This document shows, one piece after another, positions 26,291 through 34,929 of a stretch of DNA of 64,000 bases. Both the position numbers and the translations under genes were made by a program. The stretch lies in NCBI RefSeq assembly GCF_946482605.1, contig NZ_CAMLSE010000032.1, positions 28,477 to 92,476 of the forward strand, in the 5' to 3' direction. This stretch comes from an uncultured Dyadobacter sp. GTDB taxonomy: Bacteria; Bacteroidota; Bacteroidia; Cytophagales; Spirosomataceae. The notes below the pieces were generated by a model. It did no database searches, was not told the origin of the DNA, and saw only the letters and a program-made list of their open reading frames with translations. The first letter of the stretch is position 1. Every line of letters begins with the position of its first letter.

Positions 26291-27577
26291 ATGAACAACC
26301 GACGTTCCTTTTTCCGGAAGAGCGCAGCCTTGGGCATGGGCGCTTTCGGTATCAACAGCCTTTTCAACGAACTCCACGCGGAGCAGTTCCTCGAAGCCGG
26401 GAAGCTTTGGGACGATAACAGTGAAGGAAACGAGGACTACTGGTCGGTGATCCAGGACGCCTACACCGCGAGCAAAAGCGAGATCATTATTTTGAATAAC
26501 GGTGGTGTATCCCCTTCGCCCATTGTCGTGCAGGAAGCGCTGGACAAATACAACAAAGCCGCTGCCCAAGGTCCTTCGTATTATATGTGGCGCATTATGG
26601 ATAAGGGGCGGGAGCCGCTCCGGCAACGCCTGGCCAGGCTCGCCGGTACCGACGCGGACGAGATCGCAATCAACCGGAACGCAACGGAGGCCCTGAATAC
26701 GATCATTTTCGGATTGCCGCTGGAAAAGGGCGATGAGGTGATCGGTACTTTGCAGGATTATCCTAATATGGTTCAGGCCTGGAAGCAGCGCCAGATGCGT
26801 GACGGCATCGTGTACAAGCAACTGTCGTTCGATTTTCCCATCGAAAACGAAGAGCAGATCGTGAAAGCATATGCGGATGCCATCACGCCCAGGACAAAGA
26901 TCATCCATGTCACACACATCATCAACTGGGTAGGGCAGATCATGCCGGTGAAAAAGATATCGCAGATGGCCCATGCGAAAGGCATAGAGGTGGTTTGCGA
27001 CGGCGCTCATACATTCGGTTTGCTCGATTACAAAATCCCCGATCTCGAATGCGATTATTTTGGCACAAGCCTTCACAAATTCCTCAGTGCGCCGGTGGGA
27101 AGCGGTATGATGTGGATCAAAAAAGACAAGATTGAAAAGATCTGGCCATTGCTGTGCAACAGTCAGCCGAAAAGCGGGGACATCCGCAAATTCGAAACGC
27201 TGGGCACGAGGAGTTTTCCCATTGAGCAGGCCATTGGCGAGGCGATCAACTTTCAGGAAGGAATAGGCAGCAAACGGAAGCAGGAAAGGATCCATTACCT
27301 GAAAAAATATTGGGCGGAAAAGGCTGCTCAGATCCCGGGCGTAAGGATACATACTTCATTGAAACCGGAATTTTCGTGCGCGATTGCAGGCGTCAGTATC
27401 GACGGTATGAAGCCAGAGGAGCTGGACGGTAAACTGATGAAGGACTACCAGATCCATACGGTGGGTATCAATTGGGAGAACATCCATTGCGTGCGGGTGA
27501 CACCGCATGTATACACGAAGCTCAGTGATCTGGATAAGCTGGTGGGAGCGATAGAAAAAATCGCCAAGAAAGCCTGA
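26291..27577 (+). CDS. Tat-exported class V aminotransferase (NifS/isopenicillin N epimerase-like)
   Basis: A 428-residue PLP enzyme. The N-terminus MNNRRSFFRKSAALGMGAF is a twin-arginine signal, so it is probably exported folded with its cofactor. Class V motifs include the cofactor aspartate in VCDGAHTFG and the Schiff-base lysine in GTSLHKFLSAPVG. The donor site lies in INRNATEALNT. The family includes desulfurases, racemases and epimerases, and the substrate is not clear. The frame extends upstream, but the ATG at 26291 gives the clean Tat signal. Confidence 0.82.
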   Translation: MNNRRSFFRKSAALGMGAFGINSLFNELHAEQFLEAGKLWDDNSEGNEDYWSVIQDAYTASKSEIIILNNGGVSPSPIVVQEALDKYNKAAAQGPSYYMWRIMDKGREPLRQRLARLAGTDADEIAINRNATEALNTIIFGLPLEKGDEVIGTLQDYPNMVQAWKQRQMRDGIVYKQLSFDFPIENEEQIVKAYADAITPRTKIIHVTHIINWVGQIMPVKKISQMAHAKGIEVVCDGAHTFGLLDYKIPDLECDYFGTSLHKFLSAPVGSGMMWIKKDKIEKIWPLLCNSQPKSGDIRKFETLGTRSFPIEQAIGEAINFQEGIGSKRKQERIHYLKKYWAEKAAQIPGVRIHTSLKPEFSCAIAGVSIDGMKPEELDGKLMKDYQIHTVGINWENIHCVRVTPHVYTKLSDLDKLVGAIEKIAKKA

Positions 27578-27597
27578 GTTTTCAATGAAGAACAGCG

Positions 27598-27641
27598 ATT
27601 GAGCATAACTGGCTGATATACCGGTTATGCTCAATTTTTTT
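27598..27641 (+). terminator. Rho-independent terminator
   Basis: A 15-base stem starting ATTGAGCATAACTGG pairs with its complement (27621-27635) around an eight-base loop and is followed by a T run. It ends the aminotransferase transcript. Confidence 0.9.
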
Positions 27642-27723
27642 ACCGTTTGTACGCCGGAAGCGTTGGATATCAGTTTGAAAAGCCATTGACACGAATGATT
27701 CGGGAACAAGCGCACCGATCTGT

Positions 27724-27731
27724 TATTTTTG
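27724..27731 (+). promoter_or_regulatory. Candidate -7 element for the YgiB/YgiC-like operon
   Basis: TATTTTTG matches TAnnTTTG 28 bases before the ATG at 27760. No correctly spaced -33 TTTG was found. Confidence 0.4.
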
Positions 27732-27759
27732 ACGAATCCTCAACCGAAAAATTACCAAG

Positions 27760-28368
27760 ATGACACAGTTACGAAAGGGTTCTTTTATCAGGAAGATAAA
27801 GGACATCAGCATGGGAAGTGCATTGGCGCTCGCCCTGTTGTCCGGGACGACGTTTGTCGCCTGTTCATCGGACGACGAATCGGATTATAGCTATGAAGAA
27901 ACTTCCTACGGCAAAGGCATCCGCTCCCACATCAAGGAGGTCAGTCCGGGGGAGTTCAGGATTATGAATGAAGAAAGTGTACCCGCCGACAGTTCCGTTG
28001 CCATTGTAACCTATCTCGACGGACATCAGGATAAACTGAGCCCTACCGCGGCCAAGGCATTGATCGACCAGGAAATACGCTCCAATTCAAATATGACCCA
28101 TCACAGTGGGTTGTCGAGCATGTTGCTGTATGGTGGAATGGGGTATCTTCTGGGACGTAATTCTTCAAACTCCTACATGAACAACTACCGGGACAGGCAA
28201 GGCGACAACCGAAGCCGTTCGTTTTACGCAAACCCGGGTGCCTGGGCAAGTTCACGCAGCGCTGTGCAGGATGTGAACGCATCGCGATCCACCCGGGTGG
28301 TAAACTCCCGTCCAGCCGGAGGCCGGAAAGGGTTTTTCGGAAGAATGTCGGGAAGAAGCGGAGGCTAA
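27760..28368 (+). CDS. YgiB-like lipoprotein (DUF1190-type architecture)
   Basis: A 202-residue lipoprotein: signal segment MGSALALALLSGTTFVAC with the lipid-modified cysteine before SSDDES. The middle holds a glycine-rich hydrophobic patch (MLLYGGMGYLLGRNSS) and the end is Ser/Arg/Gly-rich (STRVVNSRPAGGRKGFF). E. coli YgiB has the same order: lipobox, a G-M-rich patch near MAGYMMGR and a Ser/Thr/Gly tail. It too is paired with YgiC. Sequence similarity is weak, so the call depends on architecture plus the neighbour 13 bases downstream. Confidence 0.6.
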   Translation: MTQLRKGSFIRKIKDISMGSALALALLSGTTFVACSSDDESDYSYEETSYGKGIRSHIKEVSPGEFRIMNEESVPADSSVAIVTYLDGHQDKLSPTAAKALIDQEIRSNSNMTHHSGLSSMLLYGGMGYLLGRNSSNSYMNNYRDRQGDNRSRSFYANPGAWASSRSAVQDVNASRSTRVVNSRPAGGRKGFFGRMSGRSGG

Positions 28369-28381
28369 AAATCAAAACAAC

Positions 28382-29554
28382 ATGGTAAAACTGAAATCAC
28401 TTCCCAACCCTCCCCAGGCAGCGTTACAAAATGCAGGATGGGAATGGGCATTGGGCACAGATACGACACCCTACGTGGTGAACGACATGGTCACCGTCAG
28501 CGAAGAGCAGGCCGAGCGTTATTATGAAGCTGCCGATACACTGTACGATATGTTCATCGAAGCCGGTCAATATGCCATTGACCATGATTTGTTCAGGGAA
28601 ATGGGCATTCCGGAGAACCTGGTGGAGCTGATCAAATATTCCTGGAACGACGACCAGCAGATTCATCTTTACGGCCGTTTCGACTTGGCAGGAGGATTCG
28701 GCGATGAGCCAGTGAAGCTGATCGAGTTCAACGCGGACACGGCGACCTGCATTCCCGAAACGGCCGTTGTACAATGGGCGCACCTGCGCATGAATGGAAT
28801 GGAGGAATCGAAACAATTCAACACGGTGTTCGAAACGCTGGTGGGGCAGCTGGCTTACCTCAGGGATGAAAATAGCGACCTGACGCCCTCGATCCTTTTT
28901 TCGACCATGCGGGGCTACCCCGAAGACGATACCAATGTAGCCGTGCTCACCGAAGCAGCCCGGGAAGCAGGTTTTGATACCGAGTTCGCCTACATTGACG
29001 ACGTGGAGTTTTCAAATGGGGATGGCATATTTTTCCAGGAGCCGGAGCATGGTCAGTTCATCCGTTTCGATTTTTGGTTTAAGCTTGTGCCGTGGGAGTA
29101 TATCGGAGATGATGAGCCGGAGCTGGCCGGCATGCTGACAGACATTGTGAAAAATCGCAAGGCGGTCATTCTCAATCCGGCGTATACATTGCTTTTTCAA
29201 TCCAAGTACATTCTCAAAATCCTGTGGGATCTTTACCCGTATCACCCGCTTTTATTGCAAACGGAACGCTACGCATTGCCTCACAAAAAATCCGTAAGCA
29301 AAGTGTTGTTCGGACGCGAAGGTGCTAATGTGACCATTCATGACAAAGGGGGCGAGATACTTGAAACTGTCGCCGGAGAATATGACGGACAATCGCGGAT
29401 TTACCAGGAATATGTACCATTCCCAACCGACGCTGATAACAGAACCTACCAGGCTGGTGTGTTCTTTGCAGGGGAGGCATGCGGGCTCGGTTTCCGCAGA
29501 GGTGGGAAAATACTGGATAATACCGCACAGTTTGTGGGGCACGTCATCGACTAG
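28382..29554 (+). CDS. Glutathionylspermidine synthase-like ATP-grasp protein (YgiC family)
   Basis: A 390-residue ATP-grasp enzyme without the amidase domain. Visible blocks are YGRFDLAGGFGDEPVKLIEFNADTATCIPE, a KLVPWE-like motif (FWFKLVPWEY) and LFGREGANVTI near the end, all found in the YgiC/YjfC branch. The family ligates an amine to a carboxylate with ATP, but the substrate of YgiC-type proteins is unproven, and glutathionylspermidine is not expected to be universal. It forms an operon with the lipoprotein at 27760. Confidence 0.85.
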   Translation: MVKLKSLPNPPQAALQNAGWEWALGTDTTPYVVNDMVTVSEEQAERYYEAADTLYDMFIEAGQYAIDHDLFREMGIPENLVELIKYSWNDDQQIHLYGRFDLAGGFGDEPVKLIEFNADTATCIPETAVVQWAHLRMNGMEESKQFNTVFETLVGQLAYLRDENSDLTPSILFSTMRGYPEDDTNVAVLTEAAREAGFDTEFAYIDDVEFSNGDGIFFQEPEHGQFIRFDFWFKLVPWEYIGDDEPELAGMLTDIVKNRKAVILNPAYTLLFQSKYILKILWDLYPYHPLLLQTERYALPHKKSVSKVLFGREGANVTIHDKGGEILETVAGEYDGQSRIYQEYVPFPTDADNRTYQAGVFFAGEACGLGFRRGGKILDNTAQFVGHVID

Positions 29555-29801
29555 GCAACTACGTAATTTTACTTGCTTGTGAATCAGATCGTTGTGTCAA
29601 AATGGGCGTTGGGAGGAGCAAATCAACCGCAGGCTCACTTAATTAACCGTTTGCTAATCATTTTGAAGAAAATTCCCGCACCGGGACGAAGTTTGTAACG
29701 GTTTTAGCACTGCCTGCTGGTATGAAAGTTTTAAGGAAGATGGAAACTTTGTCAGCAGATCAGCAAGTTCATCGATCCTTAATTCTTAAAACGGAAATGT
29801 C

Positions 29802-30134
29802 ATGATTCACGAGAAAATTTTTCAGCTTAAAAGTGGTAGGGAAGTCAAAGTAGTAGTAAAAAGTTATTTCCTGCATGACAATCCGCAGCGAGACATGGAA
29901 TGTGAAATACTGATCAGGGAGCCAAAGGAAAAATTCTTCCGCACACCAATTGGTATTGATCACCCGCAATACTGGAAAATGAAACGGTCCAGCGTGCAGC
30001 AGGGCAAGGTTCTTCTCATGGAATACAGCGGCATCACCCAGCGCCAGATCAACCAGGCCATCACCGAGTTTAACCGCATATTGAGCTATCCATCAGCGCA
30101 AATCGGACTACAATATGAAACCGAGCTGGTTTAA
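29802..30134 (+). CDS. Conserved hypothetical protein, about 110 residues
   Basis: A small soluble basic protein without signal peptide or membrane segment (start MIHEKIFQLKSGREVKVVVK). The pattern suggests N-terminal strands and a C-terminal helix (ITQRQINQAITEFNRILSYP). No domain is recognised. It is a single gene, preceded by a 247-base spacer with nothing recognisable and followed by a clear terminator, which supports it being real. Confidence 0.6.
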   Translation: MIHEKIFQLKSGREVKVVVKSYFLHDNPQRDMECEILIREPKEKFFRTPIGIDHPQYWKMKRSSVQQGKVLLMEYSGITQRQINQAITEFNRILSYPSAQIGLQYETELV

Positions 30135-30195
30135 AGCAACATATATTAAAGAAATGTAACACACATTATCCTGAACTAATCAAACGCACACACTG

Positions 30196-30232
30196 ACCGG
30201 GCGCAGCTTTTTTGCTGCTACCCGGTTTTTTG
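30196..30232 (+). terminator. Rho-independent terminator
   Basis: ACCGGG pairs with CCCGGT, with an inner AGC/GCT extension, and is followed by six T residues. It serves the gene ending at 30134. Confidence 0.8.
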
Positions 30233-30311
30233 TTGTTATAGCTTTCCGTTCCCGTTAATCCGCATGCCGGATTTTTATTAATTTAAGCCCACAGCGATAT
30301 CTGAACGGGCA

Positions 30312-31988
30312 ATGACAAGAAAAAAAATCATTTACATGTCGGTAGCGGCATTGTTGTTGGGCGGCATCACGGCTTATCTGTTCCGGTATATCTTTGCGGG
30401 TAACCTATTTGCCGAACCCTCCGTTTCGCTCAACTCCGACTTCCGAGAGCAGGTAGTGGCACATTTTGGCCGCAGGGACTCCATCGCTACGTTCACGCCC
30501 GGATTTCAGCACGTGTCTCTCAAACTGTCTCCCGGGGCCGATGAGCAAGATATGGCAGCAATGTGGAAGGGAATCGATGCAGATCGCGATTGGCTGCTGA
30601 CGGTCGCGACCGGGGCGGAAGGTACTTTGCAAAAATGTGCGGAGGGGAAGTACGATGAGGCTTTCCGCGCTTTGTGTAAAGCGCTCCCGCGGGGTCAGGG
30701 TAAAGTGTATCTGCGCTGGAACCCGGATATGGAAGTACCTGTCCAACTATATGCATGGCAGTACCAGTCGCCGGTCGATTACATCAAAGCGTTCCGGCAT
30801 GTAGCGGGAATTTGCAGAACAGGATCTCCGGCGGTTCGCATCTTGTGGGGTGCAGCCGGATATCCCGGCGCGGATGAATACTGGCCGGGTGAGCATGCAG
30901 TAGATGCAGTTGGTATTTCGGTAGATGGCCAAAGTGAACGAACAGCAACCGCCTATCCTGCCGACGCGGACCTAAACGTAGCGCTCAGAAGGAAGATCAT
31001 ACGAACCCGTTGGGCAGATAAGCCTTTAATGTTGCTGGTTGCCGGGGGTGACAGTACTGTAAGTGCGGTGAAGGACAATTTGAACGCGGTCTGGAATGCG
31101 ATCAAAATGGATTCGGCCATCGTTTTTCAATCGCTTCCTGATCCGGGGAGCCTGGCCGTGCGCGGGAAGCCGCTGGCAGGTGTGTACGACCCGAAGCATT
31201 TGCTTACGGCTTCTCCCGCCGTAGACGTGGAACACCTGTTTGTGGATCTGGTCAATATCCAGAGCGGAGCGTTTGAAAAGGACTTTGAAAGCATTTTGAA
31301 ACGAGGCCATCAGCCCATCATTACGGTGGAGCCATGGCGGGACGGAAAAGTGAGGAAAGACTCATCCGCGCTTCGTAATACCGTTAATGGTACGTATGAC
31401 GAGGAATTCCGGGAGGTATTCAGGTTAGTAGCCAAAACCGACTTGCCTGTTTATGTCCGGTTTGCGCATGAAATGGAAATTCCCATTCACCGTTATTCGT
31501 GGCAAAGTCAGGACCCGGTGTTGTATATCAAGGCATACCGTCATTTCATGGGCCTCGGGATGCAGAACAAAAACGTGCGCAAGGTATGGGGACCCGCAGG
31601 TGACCGTGGATCAATGGAATGGTATCCGGGCGATGACATGGTCGACTTTGTGAGCATTGCGATTTACGGCTTGCCGGACAAGAACATTACAGATCCTGAA
31701 AAACAGGAGTCGTTTGAAACGATCTACAACCGGAAAGCCTGGCGTATGCGCCTGGCATCCAAGCCAATTTTTATCACCGAATTCGGTGTAAAGGGGCCCG
31801 AGGCTTTTCAGCGAAAATGGATGGAAAATGCGGCGCATGTCGTGGCAGGTCACAAAGAAATTGCGGGTACCTGCTATTTCAACTTAGCAGATAACCCCAA
31901 GGTTTGGGGCAATATCCCTGCGCCGGATTGGGGTATCAGCCGGGCAACGTTTGAGCATTTCATCCAGACTCTCAATGCAGGCCGGTAG
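30312..31988 (+). CDS. Tandem GH26-like glycoside hydrolase, first module degenerate
   Basis: A 558-residue protein with an N-terminal membrane anchor (IIYMSVAALLLGGITAYLF). It holds two related modules. Module 2 (about 335-550) has the GH26 (beta-mannanase/glucanase-type) acid/base Glu387 in RFAHEMEIP and nucleophile Glu490 in KPIFITEFG. Module 1 (about 90-280) repeats the same framework (VYLRWNPDMEVP, AWQYQSPVDYIKAFRH) but has Asp139 for Glu387, and KPLMLLVAG has valine in place of Glu490. Module 1 is therefore probably non-catalytic and may bind glycan. It converges on the GT2 gene with a 17-base overlap. Confidence 0.78.
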   Translation: MTRKKIIYMSVAALLLGGITAYLFRYIFAGNLFAEPSVSLNSDFREQVVAHFGRRDSIATFTPGFQHVSLKLSPGADEQDMAAMWKGIDADRDWLLTVATGAEGTLQKCAEGKYDEAFRALCKALPRGQGKVYLRWNPDMEVPVQLYAWQYQSPVDYIKAFRHVAGICRTGSPAVRILWGAAGYPGADEYWPGEHAVDAVGISVDGQSERTATAYPADADLNVALRRKIIRTRWADKPLMLLVAGGDSTVSAVKDNLNAVWNAIKMDSAIVFQSLPDPGSLAVRGKPLAGVYDPKHLLTASPAVDVEHLFVDLVNIQSGAFEKDFESILKRGHQPIITVEPWRDGKVRKDSSALRNTVNGTYDEEFREVFRLVAKTDLPVYVRFAHEMEIPIHRYSWQSQDPVLYIKAYRHFMGLGMQNKNVRKVWGPAGDRGSMEWYPGDDMVDFVSIAIYGLPDKNITDPEKQESFETIYNRKAWRMRLASKPIFITEFGVKGPEAFQRKWMENAAHVVAGHKEIAGTCYFNLADNPKVWGNIPAPDWGISRATFEHFIQTLNAGR

Positions 31989-34929
31989 GCTTTTTGGCTG
32001 CTTGCAATGGCGTATTCAGCTCAGAGTCAGTCATGGCAACGACCGTCGTGCCGCTGAGCACGTACAGGTACAAACGATACAGCGACGGATGTTTCGGTAT
32101 TTTAAGTAAAAGCCGGGGGCCAGTTCCTGCATCGGTCATTTCAATCGGGTTGTCGAATCCGTCTGTCCGGACGAGCTTCCATTCGAAGCGGAATCCTGCC
32201 GGGTTTTTGCCTGCTACTAACCACCGCCCGTTTTGCCAGGCAATGGCGTGATAGCCGAGGATTTGACCTTCGAAAGTTCCGAGCGCCGGTTTAAGTATCT
32301 TGAAGGCCGGTGCTGTGGGAGGGATGTCGCCGGCTTCCCAAAGAGATCGAAGTTCCTGCAATGCTGTTTTGGGGCGTCCGAGATAATCCCGTAGTCCGTC
32401 GAAACTCACGTGTTCGAAAATCTTCTCATCCTGCCAGTTCGAAATAAACACACCTGTTCCGGTATTTCGGGTGGTATGGTACGCTGCGACGCTGCTATAA
32501 GCAAAAAAGTAAGGATACCGGATTTCTTTCAGGGTTGCCGTATCGGGGAGGTTTTGCGGGTCCGGAAGGACGAGGCCAAAGGCATCGATCGCGGGAACCA
32601 TCCGGTGGATCAGATCAGCCCATTCTGGCGCGTGCGGTGCCAGTTCCAAATCAGTAGTCACTGGTCGGGAAGGGTCGATGGCCTTAATCCCCGTCGCGAC
32701 GTTTTTTAGCCAGTACAAATAATGTTTTTGCTGATCAGCTAAACCCTTGCGCTGCTGGAACCTTTGTAATGCAGGGTTTCCGAAGTTCCAGGAAACGATG
32801 TGCTTTCGGTCTTTCAGTCGTCTTACTGTATTCAGAATGGTTGACGCCAGCGCAGCAACCTCGTCCTTGTCGCGGATGAAATCAAGTGTTTCGGGAATCC
32901 AGAAAGTGTAATGGATCGCTACGCCCTGCCGTTCGGTAGCGCGGAGCACATTGTAATCATAGATGCCGGGCCCAAAATGCCGGATAGCCAGAATTCCGTT
33001 TTTTCGCATTGCCCGGAGATCTTCTTCCAGTTCAGGTTTTGTAAAGGCTGGCTGCCGTCGCGACCAGTTATGTCCCTTAGTATAGTTAACGCCGTGGACT
33101 CCGGAAAAAAAAGCCTTGCCCGGTGGTAGGCCAGCAAGCGCCAGGGAATCGGGTTCAGGCAGCCGTAATGCGCGGTACAATGCAGGGAAGTCGACCGGCT
33201 GGTCCGGTCGGGATGTTGCCAGGCTCAGAGCGTACGTTTCATTTTCTTTCCCGATCGCAAGGCTGCGTTCGATCAACGGGTCGAACCGTTTGAAATAAAT
33301 AATGGCACTGATCACGGTGATACTGATCAAAAATGCGGACGCCCGGACGCCGCTGTAAATCCGCCGCCTCAATATCCAGAAGTTACCTTTCAGTTCTTTG
33401 ATGGCCCTGAATGCAGACCGAAGGACCGGATAGGTGTTCGAAAGCCCGCGGATTTGCTGCTGACGGCTCGCTGCGATGTTGAAGCACATGAAGAAGCAAT
33501 TGAGACCCGCAAATCCCGCCATGATGAGATTGTAAGGATTCAGATCCTGGTATAAACCGTAGCCGATGGCGAGCAACGATAAAGCCAGTATTGCGAGATT
33601 GGGAATGTTGAGAGGCCAGTTGTTGGCCTCGTTCCCGTCTTTGGGAGTGGGGTCGTAGGGGATTTTTTTACCTGCAATCGTATAGATGATACCCATGATA
33701 AAGATCCACCAGGTCCCGATCATCAGTAGTCCGCCTACGACGTGGAACCCTCGTTCTTCATCTTCCATCACCCACCATTGCACAAAATGGCGGATCAGGA
33801 TAACACTGGAAGCCATTGGTAACAACACCAGTCCGAAGTCGACCAGGTCGAAATGCATGGGACTCATACCCAGTACGAGCGCCAGTATAGGTATCAGAAA
33901 ATTGATGAGATAGATAAAGCCTGACAGGTAATGCAGCGGTATGATCCCGTAATGAATTTTCTGACTCCAGCTGAACTTCGTGAAAAGTCGGGGATAGGCG
34001 TGCACAAACAGGTCGAAGACCCCTCTCGACCATTTGAGCTGTTGCTTGTAATAAGCCGACAATGTCGACGGGACAAGCCCGCGGGCCAGTACCGCAGGTA
34101 CATATACGGACTTCCAGCCCTTTGCGTGCAATTGCATGGAGGTGTGCATATCTTCCGCCAGCCCGGCTGCGTGCCCGCCTATGGATTCCAGTGCCGTGCG
34201 CCTGAATGTACAGTTTGCACCGATCGCCAGCACCGTTCCGTATTTGTTCATGGTCATCATCATGGGCCCGTAAAACTGGTAGGTTTGCTGGGCCGCACCT
34301 TTCGCAATCAGGCTCTCATCATGATTTTTGTAGGCCTGGACGATCTGTACATAGCCGATCTCCGGGTTGTCGAAATGCGAGACGATCGGGTCCAGAAAGT
34401 CTGGAAACGGGACATGGTCGGGATCGAGGACGACACAGAGCTCTCCTTTGGATATCGCCAGTGCATTGTTGATGTTACCAGCTTTTGCATTCTTCTTTTC
34501 CTTTCGGGTCACGTGGTGCACGCCGAGGCGGTCGCAGACTTCCCTGAGGTAGGGGTCGTCCGCTTCATCGCACAGATAGGCCTCATGCGGGTAAGTAATG
34601 GCCTGGATGGCGGTGAGCGTTTCCACAATCATGTCGTAAGGCTCTCCGGCGCAGAAAGTCGTGAAAATATCGACCGTGTACCCGCGGGTGAGCGGAGGCG
34701 TCGATGGAACGGTGATGTACAGATAATGATACCATTCGTGCAGTATTTTCAGGCAAGTGAATACAAACGTTACGACCAGCATCCAGTACAAGGGAGCGTA
34801 GCCCCTGACCGATTCAGAAAGCACGTTGAATAGGAAAAATCCCATCGAAATCAGCCCGGAAAAAATCATAAGCCGAAGCATGATCAGCTGGTTCCGGGTA
34901 GGAGGCTTCACATAAAGGGTTTGCTTCAT
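31972..34929 (-). CDS. GT2 processive glycosyltransferase fused to a GH-like TIM-barrel domain
   Basis: A 985-residue inner-membrane protein. After two N-terminal helices lies a cellulose-synthase-like GT2 domain with DPD (169-171), AED (258-260) and QQLKW (296-300, in place of QxxRW). Four or more membrane helices follow (about 320-480), then one more near 530. The C-terminal third is extracytoplasmic and barrel-like (SGVHGVNYTKGHNWSRR, AIDAFGLVLPD). Where clan-A hydrolases have WxxGNE it has WNFGNPAL, so the acid/base glutamate is missing and the module is probably a binding or guiding domain. Its start overlaps the upstream GH lipoprotein by four bases (ATGA). The product polymer is unknown. 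Confidence 0.8.
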   Translation of the reverse strand: MKQTLYVKPPTRNQLIMLRLMIFSGLISMGFFLFNVLSESVRGYAPLYWMLVVTFVFTCLKILHEWYHYLYITVPSTPPLTRGYTVDIFTTFCAGEPYDMIVETLTAIQAITYPHEAYLCDEADDPYLREVCDRLGVHHVTRKEKKNAKAGNINNALAISKGELCVVLDPDHVPFPDFLDPIVSHFDNPEIGYVQIVQAYKNHDESLIAKGAAQQTYQFYGPMMMTMNKYGTVLAIGANCTFRRTALESIGGHAAGLAEDMHTSMQLHAKGWKSVYVPAVLARGLVPSTLSAYYKQQLKWSRGVFDLFVHAYPRLFTKFSWSQKIHYGIIPLHYLSGFIYLINFLIPILALVLGMSPMHFDLVDFGLVLLPMASSVILIRHFVQWWVMEDEERGFHVVGGLLMIGTWWIFIMGIIYTIAGKKIPYDPTPKDGNEANNWPLNIPNLAILALSLLAIGYGLYQDLNPYNLIMAGFAGLNCFFMCFNIAASRQQQIRGLSNTYPVLRSAFRAIKELKGNFWILRRRIYSGVRASAFLISITVISAIIYFKRFDPLIERSLAIGKENETYALSLATSRPDQPVDFPALYRALRLPEPDSLALAGLPPGKAFFSGVHGVNYTKGHNWSRRQPAFTKPELEEDLRAMRKNGILAIRHFGPGIYDYNVLRATERQGVAIHYTFWIPETLDFIRDKDEVAALASTILNTVRRLKDRKHIVSWNFGNPALQRFQQRKGLADQQKHYLYWLKNVATGIKAIDPSRPVTTDLELAPHAPEWADLIHRMVPAIDAFGLVLPDPQNLPDTATLKEIRYPYFFAYSSVAAYHTTRNTGTGVFISNWQDEKIFEHVSFDGLRDYLGRPKTALQELRSLWEAGDIPPTAPAFKILKPALGTFEGQILGYHAIAWQNGRWLVAGKNPAGFRFEWKLVRTDGFDNPIEMTDAGTGPRLLLKIPKHPSLYRLYLYVLSGTTVVAMTDSELNTPLQAAKKPTGLH

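Noticed and set aside
26270..27352. Long minus-strand open frame of 360 codons opposite the class V aminotransferase
   Set aside because: It is the antisense shadow of a well-supported gene; its translation is rich in His, Arg and Phe, has no recognisable domain and no promoter.
33931..34833. Plus-strand open frame of 300 codons opposite the GT2 gene
   Set aside because: The minus strand encodes all conserved GT2 motifs over this range, so the plus-strand frame is a by-product of GC-rich codons.
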